This document shows positions 45,440-52,959 of a stretch of 64,000 nucleotides of DNA, piece by piece. Every line of letters starts with the position of its first letter. Position 1 is the first letter of the stretch. The notes beneath the pieces were generated by a model. It ran no database searches. It worked only from the letters and a program-made list of their open reading frames with translations, and had not been told where the DNA came from. Position numbers and translations under genes: made by a program. This stretch comes from Halorubrum lacusprofundi ATCC 49239 (GTDB taxonomy: Archaea; Halobacteriota; Halobacteria; Halobacteriales; Haloferacaceae): contig NC_012029.1 in the NCBI RefSeq assembly GCF_000022205.1, forward strand, positions 1,116,001 through 1,180,000. Reading direction: 5' to 3'.

Positions 45440-46351
45440 TTATAACCCCTTTTTCCGAAGCGCCGCGAGAGCCGCCGCCGGCGACGACGCGTCCGCCAGC
45501 GCACCCCGTGCGACGAGTCGCTGGCGAGGGCGTCCCACCGGCTGCGACACCGACTCCGTCCCGAGGAGACCGGCCTCGACGAGGTCGCGTTTTATCCGGG
45601 TGAACGTCGCCGAGCTCCCGAGCCCGGCGTCCTCGCAGGCGCGCCGCAGGTCGCGATCGAGGGCGGCGCGGCGCGCACCGGCGGCGTACGCCCGGACGCG
45701 CGCCGCGCCGCGGTCGAGAGGATCGTTGCCGGCGTCGAGCAGTCGCACGGTCTCGTCCGCGACCTCGCTCCCGCACCGGTCCCGGAGCGCGCCGTACAGC
45801 CGATGGCGGCTCGGCGTTCGGATTCGCACCGCCTCCGCGTCCGCGACGAGATCGACGTAGCGGTCGCGGAGCGTCGGATCGGCGCTGATCCGGCACCACG
45901 GTCCGCGATCGGTGGGGGACTCGGACGCGCCGTCGCCGTCGCGCCCGCTCGACGCCGCGATGACCACGCAACCGTCGGACCGCCCCGCGAGGACGGCGTT
46001 CGGCTGCGGCGCTGCGAGCGTCCGCAGGTCCCAGACGCCCGCCTCCGTGAGCGCCGCGAGCTGGCTAGCCGAATAAAACGGGTCGGTGATCGCGTCGACG
46101 ACGTGATCTCTCGCCAGCACCGTGAGCCTCGGGAGGTCGGCGGCCGGCGAGAGCGGAGCCTCGTCCCCTCGCGCGGCGTCCCGGAGCGCGTCAAGGTCCG
46201 GGTTGACTGCCTCCGGCGCGGCATCCCTGTAGGCCGCCGCGAGGGCCGCCAAAAGCGACGGGTCGGGATCGACGACGATCGGGTCCGTGAACGACCCGAT
46301 CGACATCGTCCCGTCCGCCAGCGGGAGCGTCGGAGGCGAGGAAGATGTCAC
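45440..46351 (-). CDS. Predicted winged-helix regulator (TbsP/DUF5821-like)
   Basis: 303 residues from a GTG at 46351; a TATA-like CTTATT at 46377-46382 sits about 27 bases upstream, supporting this start over the ATG at 46306. The N-terminal region (IVVDPDPSLLAALAAAYRD) is followed by an alpha/beta domain and a C-terminal winged-helix segment (ACEDAGLGSSATFTRIKRDL ... GLLGTESVSQPVGRPRQRL). The length and layout recall haloarchaeal TbsP/DUF5821 transcriptional regulators; that assignment is from memory and is not certain. Confidence 0.6.
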   Translation of the reverse strand: MTSSSPPTLPLADGTMSIGSFTDPIVVDPDPSLLAALAAAYRDAAPEAVNPDLDALRDAARGDEAPLSPAADLPRLTVLARDHVVDAITDPFYSASQLAALTEAGVWDLRTLAAPQPNAVLAGRSDGCVVIAASSGRDGDGASESPTDRGPWCRISADPTLRDRYVDLVADAEAVRIRTPSRHRLYGALRDRCGSEVADETVRLLDAGNDPLDRGAARVRAYAAGARRAALDRDLRRACEDAGLGSSATFTRIKRDLVEAGLLGTESVSQPVGRPRQRLVARGALADASSPAAALAALRKKGL

Positions 46352-46440
46352 TGTTCGGACTCTCCGTCGCGGTCGGAATAAGCGTGGTGGCGGATCGGTC
46401 GATGTCCCGGAGCACTCCGCCTGCGATCCGCCGGTCAGGC

Positions 46441-46487
46441 CGCCGGTCACTGATCGGGCCGCCGGTCACTGATCGGGCCGCCGGTCC
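46441..46487. repeat. 19-bp tandem repeat, about 2.5 copies
   Basis: CGCCGGTCACTGATCGGGC occurs twice in a row and a third partial copy (CGCCGGTCCCGG) follows. It lies between the 3' end of the CGCGG peptide gene and the promoter of the regulator at 46351. Confidence 0.85.
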
Positions 46488-46490
46488 CGG

Positions 46491-46796
46491 TTAGGCCACC
46501 TGCACGCGAGTGACGTGACCGCCGCAGCCGCACTGCTCGACGTACTCAGGGTCGAGGCCGTACTCCCGCTCGATCGCGTCGTACAGGAACTCCTCGGGGT
46601 GGCCCAGATCACCGTGCGTGACCAGGTTGACGTGGTTGCCCGCGGTCGTGTGGTCGATGGCGACCAGCGCGTCGCGGACCGCCAGCTCGGCGTCGTCCGC
46701 GTACTGTGGCTTTTCGAGGTTCGCCGACCAGGAGTTGTCGTGGATCTCGTCGGTGATCGGTTCGGCGGTCTGGTCGTGGGTGTCCGTGTCGCTCAT
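46491..46796 (-). CDS. CGCGG family peptide, putative radical-SAM-modified RiPP precursor
   Basis: 101 residues. N-terminal leader-like part (TDTHDQTAEPITDEIHDNSW), a conserved middle (HVNLVTHGDLGHPEEFLYDAIE) and the C-terminal core EQCGCGGHVTRVQVA with the CGCGG motif that names a haloarchaeal family proposed to be modified by radical SAM enzymes. No radical SAM gene is present in this window. The ATG overlaps the stop of the upstream HTH-10 gene (ATGA), so the regulator and peptide are translated together. Confidence 0.75.
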   Translation of the reverse strand: MSDTDTHDQTAEPITDEIHDNSWSANLEKPQYADDAELAVRDALVAIDHTTAGNHVNLVTHGDLGHPEEFLYDAIEREYGLDPEYVEQCGCGGHVTRVQVA

Positions 46797-47536
46797 GAGT
46801 GGTATGTTGGTCGGTTCGGAGCCGATTCCGCGTCGGTTTCGGAGGCGGCGTCGCCGCCGTCGCTCGCACTGTCGCCCGCCGCGTCGACCTCCTCGTCGAG
46901 CGGTCGGGTCGGGAGGTCGTCGACGAACTCGCGCACCACGGTCCGTTCGACCCGCTGGAGCGTCTCGCTGCACGTCGACTTCGCGATTCCGACGTGGTCG
47001 GCGACTTCCGTCAGGGTGAACCGGCGCGGCACGTCGTAGTACCCCAACTCCACGGCCGTGAGCAGGAGCTCCTGCTGGCGGTCCGTCAGCAGCCGGACCG
47101 GATCGACGCGCTGGCGGACGCGATCGAGTTCGTACTCCAGCCCCATCTCGTCGAACCGCTTTCCGAGCGCCGCGACGCGCTCGTGTTCGCCGGTGACGTC
47201 GACCTCCGCCACGCCGTTCTCGATGTCCAGCGGCATCTCGATCGGGAGCCCCGAGCGCTTCGCGGCGACCAGAAGCAGCGGGGCGTTCGTCTCGATCCGA
47301 ACGGTCGCGACCCCGTCGCCCCGCGCCATCACCGACACCTTCGCGAGCGCCTCGTGATCCCGCATCGCCGCGAGCACGTCGTCGACGTCGCGGGCAGTCA
47401 GTCTGATGAGCGCGAAGCCGGCACTCTCGTCCGGCACCGCGGTGAGCACGCGGAACCCGGCGTCCGGGAAGTCGCGCGACACGTCGGCTATCCACGGTCC
47501 GTCGGGCAAATCGACCAGTAGGCGTGCCTGTGGCAT
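46793..47536 (-). CDS. Bat-type HTH-10 regulator coupled to the CGCGG peptide
   Basis: 247 residues. N-terminal 150 residues form an alpha/beta sensing region; the C-terminal HTH-10 is LTDRQQELLLTAVELGYYDV followed by RRFTLTEVADHVGIAKSTCSETLQRVE (core TEVADHVGIAKSTCSETLQR). The last 40 residues are acidic and disordered. Its stop overlaps the peptide gene start. It may control the peptide operon or neighbouring anaerobic genes; no operator has been assigned. Confidence 0.82.
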   Translation of the reverse strand: MPQARLLVDLPDGPWIADVSRDFPDAGFRVLTAVPDESAGFALIRLTARDVDDVLAAMRDHEALAKVSVMARGDGVATVRIETNAPLLLVAAKRSGLPIEMPLDIENGVAEVDVTGEHERVAALGKRFDEMGLEYELDRVRQRVDPVRLLTDRQQELLLTAVELGYYDVPRRFTLTEVADHVGIAKSTCSETLQRVERTVVREFVDDLPTRPLDEEVDAAGDSASDGGDAASETDAESAPNRPTYHS

Positions 47537-47625
47537 GGGTGATCAGTGGGTGGGGTCGGGAGTCGTCATCGGTGTGCGGTTCGTGTGTGTTCGGGTGTCG
47601 TCTGTGCGTGTCTGCGTGGGAGGCG

Positions 47626-48186
47626 TCACTCCACGTAGACGGCACCCTTCATCCCGACTGCCTCGTGCGGCGTGCAGACGTAGGTGTAGGTGCCGGCCTC
47701 CTCGAAGGTGTGCTCGAAGGTGTGGCCCTCCTCGCCGGCGGTGTCGCTTTCGAACTCGCCGTCAGTGGCCGACACGTTGTGGTCGCCGCCCTGCCCGGTC
47801 CACTCCCAGACGACGGTCGTCCCGGACGAGACCGCCACCGCGGCCGGCCCGAAGGAGAGCCCGTCGTTGGCGCCGACGTTGACGGTCACCTCGTCGGCGT
47901 CCCGCATGTCGACGGTGCCGTCGTAGTTGCTCACGTCGTCGAAGAACCCGTCGTAGTTCGGCTCCTCGGAGAGGGTCCCGCCCCCGCCGCTGCCGCCGTC
48001 GGAGCCGTCACTCCCTCCGTCTGAGCCATCGCTTCCGTCGTCGCTCCCATCGCTGCCGTCGGAACCGTCGCTGCTCCCATCGCTGCCGTCACCGCTGCTG
48101 CCGCCACAGCCGGCCAGCGCGACAGTGGCGCCGACCGCGGCAGTCGTCTGAACGAACGTACGCCGGTCGAGTGTGCGTCGGGTCAT
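47626..48186 (-). CDS. Halocyanin (blue copper protein)
   Basis: 186 residues. Tat motif DRRTFVQTTAAVG and lipobox VALAGC anchor it outside the membrane, followed by a Gly-Ser-Asp linker (about 30-70). The cupredoxin domain has copper ligands His in GGDHNVS, and Cys, His and Met in YVCTPHEAVGMKG. It shuttles single electrons, probably to the N2O reductase system encoded downstream. A CGAAC/GTTCG repeat lies at 48253-48265, 67 bases upstream of the ATG. Confidence 0.93.
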   Translation of the reverse strand: MTRRTLDRRTFVQTTAAVGATVALAGCGGSSGDGSDGSSDGSDGSDGSDDGSDGSDGGSDGSDGGSGGGGTLSEEPNYDGFFDDVSNYDGTVDMRDADEVTVNVGANDGLSFGPAAVAVSSGTTVVWEWTGQGGDHNVSATDGEFESDTAGEEGHTFEHTFEEAGTYTYVCTPHEAVGMKGAVYVE

Positions 48187-48252
48187 GCAACTCGGCGTAG
48201 GGGAATAGGGGGAATACCTTCGGCGAGAATTCTCGGATTACGAGGCGGTTCC

Positions 48253-48279
48253 CCGAACTGTTCGGTCCGGAGTATAAAA
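48253..48279 (-). promoter_or_regulatory. Halocyanin promoter: CCGAACAGTTCGG repeat next to a TATA-like box
   Basis: On the minus strand TTTATAC (48273-48279) is followed by CTCCGGAC and CCGAACAGTTCGG (48253-48265), a near-perfect palindrome. The same half-sites occur at 49497-49514, 49557-49574 and 58020-58032. Whether the TATA-like box or a weaker downstream one is used decides if the repeat activates or represses. Confidence 0.6.
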
Positions 48280-48329
48280 GGGGCGGCGCGCGGTTGCGCT
48301 CGGCCGCATCAGATCGCGCCCGCTCGCGC

Positions 48330-48551
48330 TCACTCCGGTTCTATCGTGACGTGCCACTCGTCGTCGTCGACGCGTTCGGTCTCATGATCGAACCCCCGAT
48401 CGGCCAACACGTCGTAGAGCGGCTCCGGCTCGAAGCTGTTGACGAGAAGGAGGGACTCGTCGGGGCCGAGGTCGTCGAGCGCGTCGCTGATGATCGGAAA
48501 TGGCGGATCGTCTCGGTCGCGCACGTCGAGGACGGTGTCGGTTGCTGTCAT
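48330..48551 (-). CDS. DUF2249 small protein
   Basis: 73 residues. The start TATDTVLDVRDRDDPPFPII, the middle LLLVNSFEPEPLYDVLADRG and the C-terminal strand DEWHVTIEPE match DUF2249, a SirA/TusA-like small domain seen in haloarchaeal denitrification regions. Possibly involved in sulfur or metal-cofactor handling; no catalytic Cys is present. Third gene of a set with 48619-49460. Confidence 0.75.
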   Translation of the reverse strand: MTATDTVLDVRDRDDPPFPIISDALDDLGPDESLLLVNSFEPEPLYDVLADRGFDHETERVDDDEWHVTIEPE

Positions 48552-48618
48552 CGATCCGTCCGTACGAGCGGCCCCCGAATGGTCGTTAGCGGGAACATGT
48601 TCGACCCGGACCGCGCGG

Positions 48619-49137
48619 TCAGAACGGAGTCGACGGATCGGAGGGCGAGCCGCCGCGATCCCCGACTGGCTCCGGATCGGCCTCTCCGGACTCCAGCTTC
48701 GCGAGGCGCTCGTTGACGGCGTCGCTCCCGTCGAGCGAGGCGTCGACGCGGACGCGGACCAGCTCGTAGCCGTGGGTGTCGACCGCGTCGAGCGCGCGGA
48801 ACGCCCCGACCGCGAGCGGTTCGGCCTGCGGACAGAAGGCGGTAGTCGGCGTGAACTCGGCCCGGAGCGTCGTCGGGTCGTCGGCCTCCTCGGCGTACCG
48901 GAATCCGGCGTCCGTGTGTCGCGGGTCGCGGTTGAGTCGCGCGAGGTTGTAGCCGAACGTGGCGTCGTACACGCCGTACTCTTCGAAGGCGTCCGCCGCG
49001 GTCCGGTGGAGCGCGACGTGGTCGCGCCCACCAAGCACGTCGTGGCCCGCGAGGAAGGCGCCGGGCTCGGGGATGTGCTCGGGGACGAAGGCGTCGGCCG
49101 GATCGAACTGGGGCTCGGAGCCGCCGAGGAAGCTCAT
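48619..49137 (-). CDS. Hypothetical protein between two DUF2249 genes, weakly MIP18/DUF59-like
   Basis: 172 residues, acidic. The segment TLRAEFTPTTAFCPQAEPLA resembles the Cys-containing loop of DUF59/MIP18 metal-sulfur-cluster factors, with a strand and helix after it (YELVRVRVDASLDG, DAVNERLAKLE). The similarity is partial and confidence is low. The N-terminus (FDPADAFVPEHIPEPGAFLAG) is unrecognised. Its ATG overlaps the DUF2249 stop upstream (ATGA). Confidence 0.6.
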   Translation of the reverse strand: MSFLGGSEPQFDPADAFVPEHIPEPGAFLAGHDVLGGRDHVALHRTAADAFEEYGVYDATFGYNLARLNRDPRHTDAGFRYAEEADDPTTLRAEFTPTTAFCPQAEPLAVGAFRALDAVDTHGYELVRVRVDASLDGSDAVNERLAKLESGEADPEPVGDRGGSPSDPSTPF

Positions 49138-49460
49138 CGGTCGCCCTCCTCGTCCGTCCCGTCGGCGACCGTCTCGTCGCTCACGCCGGTGTCGTCGCCC
49201 GCCATCCAGATCGCCGTGACGACCGCTCCGTCGGCCTCGATCGTCTCGTGAGCGTAGCCGCGGTCGTCGAGCTTCGGGTAGAGGAACTGCGGCGCGCGGT
49301 CGTTGCGCTGGACCAGCACGGTCTCGTCGGGGAGGTCGGCGAGCAGTTCGAGCGTTTGGCGGAGCGGCTCCGGCGGGCCGAGATCGCGAACGTCGAGCGT
49401 CTCGACGGGTCGGTCCGCCGGTGCGTCCGTCCGTTCGAGCGCAGCCGTTTCCAGTTCCAT
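49134..49460 (-). CDS. DUF2249 domain protein
   Basis: 108 residues. VETLDVRDLGPPEPLRQTLE and VLVQRNDRAPQFLYPKLDDR carry the DUF2249 pattern; the C-terminus is acidic and disordered. First gene of a three-gene set that runs to 48330. A CGAAC/GTTCG inverted repeat lies 37-54 bases before the ATG, mirrored by an identical-type site for the divergent gene at 49611. Confidence 0.75.
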   Translation of the reverse strand: MELETAALERTDAPADRPVETLDVRDLGPPEPLRQTLELLADLPDETVLVQRNDRAPQFLYPKLDDRGYAHETIEADGAVVTAIWMAGDDTGVSDETVADGTDEEGDR

Positions 49461-49496
49461 ACGCGTCGATCGGGTCCCCACCCCCGCGTAGTTTGT

Positions 49497-49514
49497 TCCG
49501 AACGTGTTCGGGGG
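49497..49514 (-). promoter_or_regulatory. CCGAAC-N2-GTTCGG site upstream of the DUF2249 operon
   Basis: CCGAACGTGTTCGGGGG on the plus strand, reverse complement of the site at 49557-49574, ending 37 bases before the ATG at 49460. It is a candidate operator for the divergent genes. Confidence 0.65.
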
Positions 49515-49556
49515 TTACCGTCGACGGATCGACGACCGGCCCGCAGTCGAACACTA

Positions 49557-49574
49557 CCCCCGAACACGTTCGGA
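49557..49574 (+). promoter_or_regulatory. CCGAAC-N2-GTTCGG site upstream of the oxidase-like gene
   Basis: CCCCCGAACACGTTCGGA ends 37 bases before the ATG at 49611. It mirrors the site at 49497-49514 across a shared 150-base region with no strong TATA box, a layout expected for an activator-dependent divergent promoter. Confidence 0.65.
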
Positions 49575-49610
49575 CACAACCACAGGGCCGCTCGGGATCT
49601 ACTCGCACAC

Positions 49611-51002
49611 ATGCGAGGCGTTCCCGGTGATCTCACGACCTCGACGCGCCCGCCGACCACGATCCCGCTTCGCCACTTCCTCGTCGCGTTGGCGTTTCTC
49701 GTCGCTGGCGGAGCCCTCGCGCTCCTCCGCGTTGCGGGGCTGGCGGGAACGGGTCCCGGCCTCGACGGGATCGCAGTCGCGCACCTGCTCCTCGTGGGGT
49801 GGGTGTGTCTCACGATTATCGGCGCGATGACGCAGTTCGTCCCCGTCTGGTCGGGCGTCGAGATCCACTCCGAGCGGCTGGCGACGCTCCAGTTGGTCGC
49901 CGTCGCGGTCGGCGTGGCCGGGTTCGCCACGGGGCTCTGGCTCGGGCGGCTGGCCGACGCCGCCCTCATGGCGGGCGTCATGGTCGTCGGGATCGCCGTC
50001 TTCGCGTACAACCTCGCCCGGACGCTGTGGCGCGCGCGTCCCTTCGACACCACCGAGACGCACTTCGCGCTGGCGGTCGGCTTCCTCGCGCTCGCGGCCG
50101 TCTTCGGGGGGACCCTCGCCGCGGACTACCGATGGGGCGTGCTCGTCGGGACCGGGCTCTCGCGGGCCGCGGTCGTCGACGCCCACGTCACGCTGGCGGT
50201 CCTCGGCGCCGTGGTGACGACCGTGATCGGGGCGCTGTACCAGCTCGGCCCCATGTTCACGCAGACCGACGCGCTCTCGGTCGAAACGCGCGCGGCGCGG
50301 ATCGAAACCGCGGCGTACCCGGTCGGCGTCCTCGCGCTCGCGGCCGGGCGGCTGGTCGAGCAGTCGGTCGTCGCTACCCTCGGCGGGCTGCTCGTCGCCG
50401 GCGGCGTGGCGGTCGCCGGCGCGGTCCTCCTCCGTCGAATTCGGGACGCGACCGGGGCGGCGACCCCGATGCTCTCGCGGTACGCGGTCGTCGGCGTCGC
50501 GACCCTCGCGTGGAGCGCGACCGCGCTCGCGACGTGGATCCGGACTCCGCTCGGCGCGGGCGTCAGGTTCGGTCACCCCGCGACCGGTCCCGTCCTGCTC
50601 GGCGCGCTCGTGGGGTTCGTCGTGGTCGGGAGCCTCTACCACGTCGTCCCCTTCATCGTCTGGCTCGACCGGTACGCCGACCGGGTCGGACTGGAGCGCG
50701 TGCCCGCGATCGACGACCTCTACGACGCCCGGGTCGCGACGGTGGACCTCGCCGCGACCCTCGGGGGCGCCGTGCTGATCCTCGCCGCCGCGGTCTCGCC
50801 CGCGATCGCGTCGATCGGGACCGACGGGGTTCTCGACGCGGGAACCGGCGGTCTCGTCCGCGCGCTCGGCGGCGCGCTCGTCGGCGGCGGCGCGCTGCTG
50901 TTCGCCGGCAACATGCTCGGGACCGTGATCCGGCACGGTGGGGTCGAGATGGTCCGGCGATCGGCGGTGGACTCCGAGGCATCGGACACGCCGGAGCGGT
51001 GA
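49611..51002 (+). CDS. Heme-copper-oxidase/NnrS-like multi-pass membrane protein
   Basis: 463 residues, about 12 transmembrane segments. Histidines inside helices include AVAHLLLVGWVCL, VDAHVTLAVLG and SLYHVVPFIVW, a pattern shared with oxidase subunit I and NnrS-like proteins. It lies in the anaerobic island between DUF2249 genes and the nos operon and is divergent from them, so it may serve NO or N2O metabolism. The start at 49611 is the first ATG before the first helix. Resembles the protein at 5901-7190 in layout. Confidence 0.7.
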   Translation: MRGVPGDLTTSTRPPTTIPLRHFLVALAFLVAGGALALLRVAGLAGTGPGLDGIAVAHLLLVGWVCLTIIGAMTQFVPVWSGVEIHSERLATLQLVAVAVGVAGFATGLWLGRLADAALMAGVMVVGIAVFAYNLARTLWRARPFDTTETHFALAVGFLALAAVFGGTLAADYRWGVLVGTGLSRAAVVDAHVTLAVLGAVVTTVIGALYQLGPMFTQTDALSVETRAARIETAAYPVGVLALAAGRLVEQSVVATLGGLLVAGGVAVAGAVLLRRIRDATGAATPMLSRYAVVGVATLAWSATALATWIRTPLGAGVRFGHPATGPVLLGALVGFVVVGSLYHVVPFIVWLDRYADRVGLERVPAIDDLYDARVATVDLAATLGGAVLILAAAVSPAIASIGTDGVLDAGTGGLVRALGGALVGGGALLFAGNMLGTVIRHGGVEMVRRSAVDSEASDTPER

Positions 51003-51026
51003 GACCGATCGGGAGAACGGGTGGTC

Positions 51027-51085
51027 GAGCGATTTTTCAAGAGGCTGTTGCGGTGGCGCGCGCCCGTGAGCGGCCGCTCGCTCCG
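51027..51085. repeat. Fragment of the MITE-like element (copy D)
   Basis: GCGGTGGCGCGCGCCCGTGA near 51049 repeats the interior start of copy A, preceded by a degraded AT-box (GATTTTTCAAG). The rest of the element is absent. The remaining gap to nosY (51086-51228) shows no gene. Confidence 0.45.
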
Positions 51086-51228
51086 TCATCGAGTGATTGG
51101 ATCTCTCCGTTCATTTTTAAGTGAGCCACGGCGGACAGCAGCACCGAAATCACGGATCTCCGACCACTCTTAAAAGCGTCTTCCCGGGGCGCAACGGACT
51201 ACCGACCTCTCCGACGACCGACCGCCTT

Positions 51229-52227
51229 TTAAATCCGCTTTACGCGCATCGCGACGGCGGCGACGACCACGCCGAGTGCGACCCACCCAAGCAGGACGCC
51301 GACGAGCACGCCGACCGAGAGTCCGCCGTCGAGCGCGGCCGCGAGCCCGGCGCCGCCCGCGTCGGTCGGGGCGAGCGCGAGCAGCCGGTAGGTCGAGACC
51401 GGGTTGGCTGCGACCGCGACGGCGACGAATCCGTTCGCGCCGTCGAGCGCCGCGAGCACGCCCATCGCGAGCAGGTCGTGGACTAAGGCGACCCACGCCC
51501 ACACGAGCAGCGCGCCCGCGAGCGCCATCGTCGACGTGGGCGCGAGCGCGGAGATTCCCACCCCGATCCCGAGCAGGGCGACGGCGACGGCGACGGTCGC
51601 GAACAGGAACCACGCGAACGTCGGCCAGCCGGCGAGCCCGTACTCGCGGAGCAGCAGCAGACCGGGAACGCCGAAGCCGAGTATCACCGCCGATCCGAGG
51701 ACGGCCGCACGGCCGGCGAACACCCCGATCGCTGTCTCGGCGCGCGAGACCGGGAGTGTCAGGACGACACCGAGACGCCCGCGCTCGGCCGCGCCGACGA
51801 CCGCGCCGTGGCCGAACGCCAGCGCCGCCAGCGGGACGAGGAACGTCGCCAGCTCGACGTAGCTCGCGACCACCGGCTCGTAACCAGTCGGCGCGACTCC
51901 GGAACCGCTGAACGTCGCCAACAGGAACCCGAAGGCCGCGAAGACGACCGTTAGACCGAGCGCCCACCCGCGCCGGGTCGTCAGCCGCGTTTCCCGCCGC
52001 GCGATCCGCGCGACGATTCCGGGCCGCGGGAGCGGGATAGAGATCGAGTCGGCGTCGGCCGCGTGAGCGGTGTCGGAGTCGTCGGCGTCCGTCGACCCCG
52101 CTGTCGAGGCCTCCGCCCCGCTCGCCGCGGACGCCCCGTCGAGGGCGATCCCACCGTCCGGGGTCGGCTCGGTCCGCGCCGCGTCTCCGTCGCGCCCGCC
52201 GTCCTCGACGGTACCCCTCTCAGGCAT
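51229..52227 (-). CDS. nosY: Nos ABC transporter permease NosY
   Basis: 332 residues with an acidic N-terminus of about 60 residues, then six hydrophobic segments (from about 88 to 325). The pattern ARIARRETRLTTRRGWALGL and the loop SRAETAIGVFAGRAAV fit ABC-2-type NosY. It works with NosF and NosD in maturation of the NosZ copper site. Overlaps nosF by eight bases. Last gene of the nos operon. Confidence 0.85.
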   Translation of the reverse strand: MPERGTVEDGGRDGDAARTEPTPDGGIALDGASAASGAEASTAGSTDADDSDTAHAADADSISIPLPRPGIVARIARRETRLTTRRGWALGLTVVFAAFGFLLATFSGSGVAPTGYEPVVASYVELATFLVPLAALAFGHGAVVGAAERGRLGVVLTLPVSRAETAIGVFAGRAAVLGSAVILGFGVPGLLLLREYGLAGWPTFAWFLFATVAVAVALLGIGVGISALAPTSTMALAGALLVWAWVALVHDLLAMGVLAALDGANGFVAVAVAANPVSTYRLLALAPTDAGGAGLAAALDGGLSVGVLVGVLLGWVALGVVVAAVAMRVKRI

Positions 52228-52957
52228 CGCGACCACCTCCGGTGAGCGAGACGAACGCGCCTTCGAGCCCGTCCTCGTGGTCCGCGCCCAACTCGTCGGG
52301 CGTCCCCTCGGCGACCAGCCGGCCGTCGTCGAGGACGCCGACGCGGTCACAGACGCGCTCGGCTTCACGCAGCGCGTGGGTGGCCATCAGGATCGTTACG
52401 CCGGTCTCCTCGCGGACGCGGGTCAGCACCTCCCGGAGCGCGGCGACCCCGTTCGGGTCGAGCCCGGCGGTCGGCTCGTCGAGCAGAAGCACGGACGGGT
52501 TCGCGAGCAGCGCGGCCGCGAGGCCGAGCCGGCGACGCATCCCCTTCGAGTAGCCGTCGATGGGGCGATCGATCGCGTCGCCGAGGCCGACCGTCGCCGC
52601 GGCGCCCGCGATCCGCTCGGCCGCGTCCTCGGGGCTCGCACCGATCCCGCGAACGTCCGCGTGGAACGCCAGCGTCTCGCGTCCCGTCTCGCCCGGCGGG
52701 AAGCCGGGGTCCTCCGGGAGGACGCCGATCGCCTCGCGGATGCGCCACCCCAACTCCCTCACGTCGCGATCGCCGACCGTAATCGCTCCCTCGTCGGGTC
52801 GGTCGTGGCCGGCGATCAGTCCGAACAGGGTGGACTTGCCGGCGCCGTTGGTTCCCACGAGGCCGTACGCCTCGCCGGACTCGACCGTGAAGTCGACCCC
52901 GTCGAGCGCCGCCACGTCGTCGTATCGTCTGTGAACGTTGGTGATATCGATGCGCAT
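52220..52957 (-). CDS. nosF: Nos ABC transporter ATP-binding protein NosF
   Basis: 245 residues. Walker A VGTNGAGKST, signature YSKGMRRRLGLAAAL and Walker B VLLLDEPTAGLDPN. Drives the NosFY transporter that, with NosD, supplies sulfur for the CuZ centre of N2O reductase. Two bases separate it from nosD. Confidence 0.9.
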   Translation of the reverse strand: MRIDITNVHRRYDDVAALDGVDFTVESGEAYGLVGTNGAGKSTLFGLIAGHDRPDEGAITVGDRDVRELGWRIREAIGVLPEDPGFPPGETGRETLAFHADVRGIGASPEDAAERIAGAAATVGLGDAIDRPIDGYSKGMRRRLGLAAALLANPSVLLLDEPTAGLDPNGVAALREVLTRVREETGVTILMATHALREAERVCDRVGVLDDGRLVAEGTPDELGADHEDGLEGAFVSLTGGGRDA

Positions 52958-52959
52958 GG

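Noticed and set aside
48271..48300. Plus-strand promoter TATAAAAGGGG for a gene after 48300
   Set aside because: No plus-strand gene follows; the minus-strand DUF2249 gene occupies the region. The box more likely serves the halocyanin gene in the other direction.
49599..51089. A 496-codon minus-strand frame
   Set aside because: Antisense to the oxidase-like membrane protein; the translation is charged and repetitive, a typical high-GC shadow.
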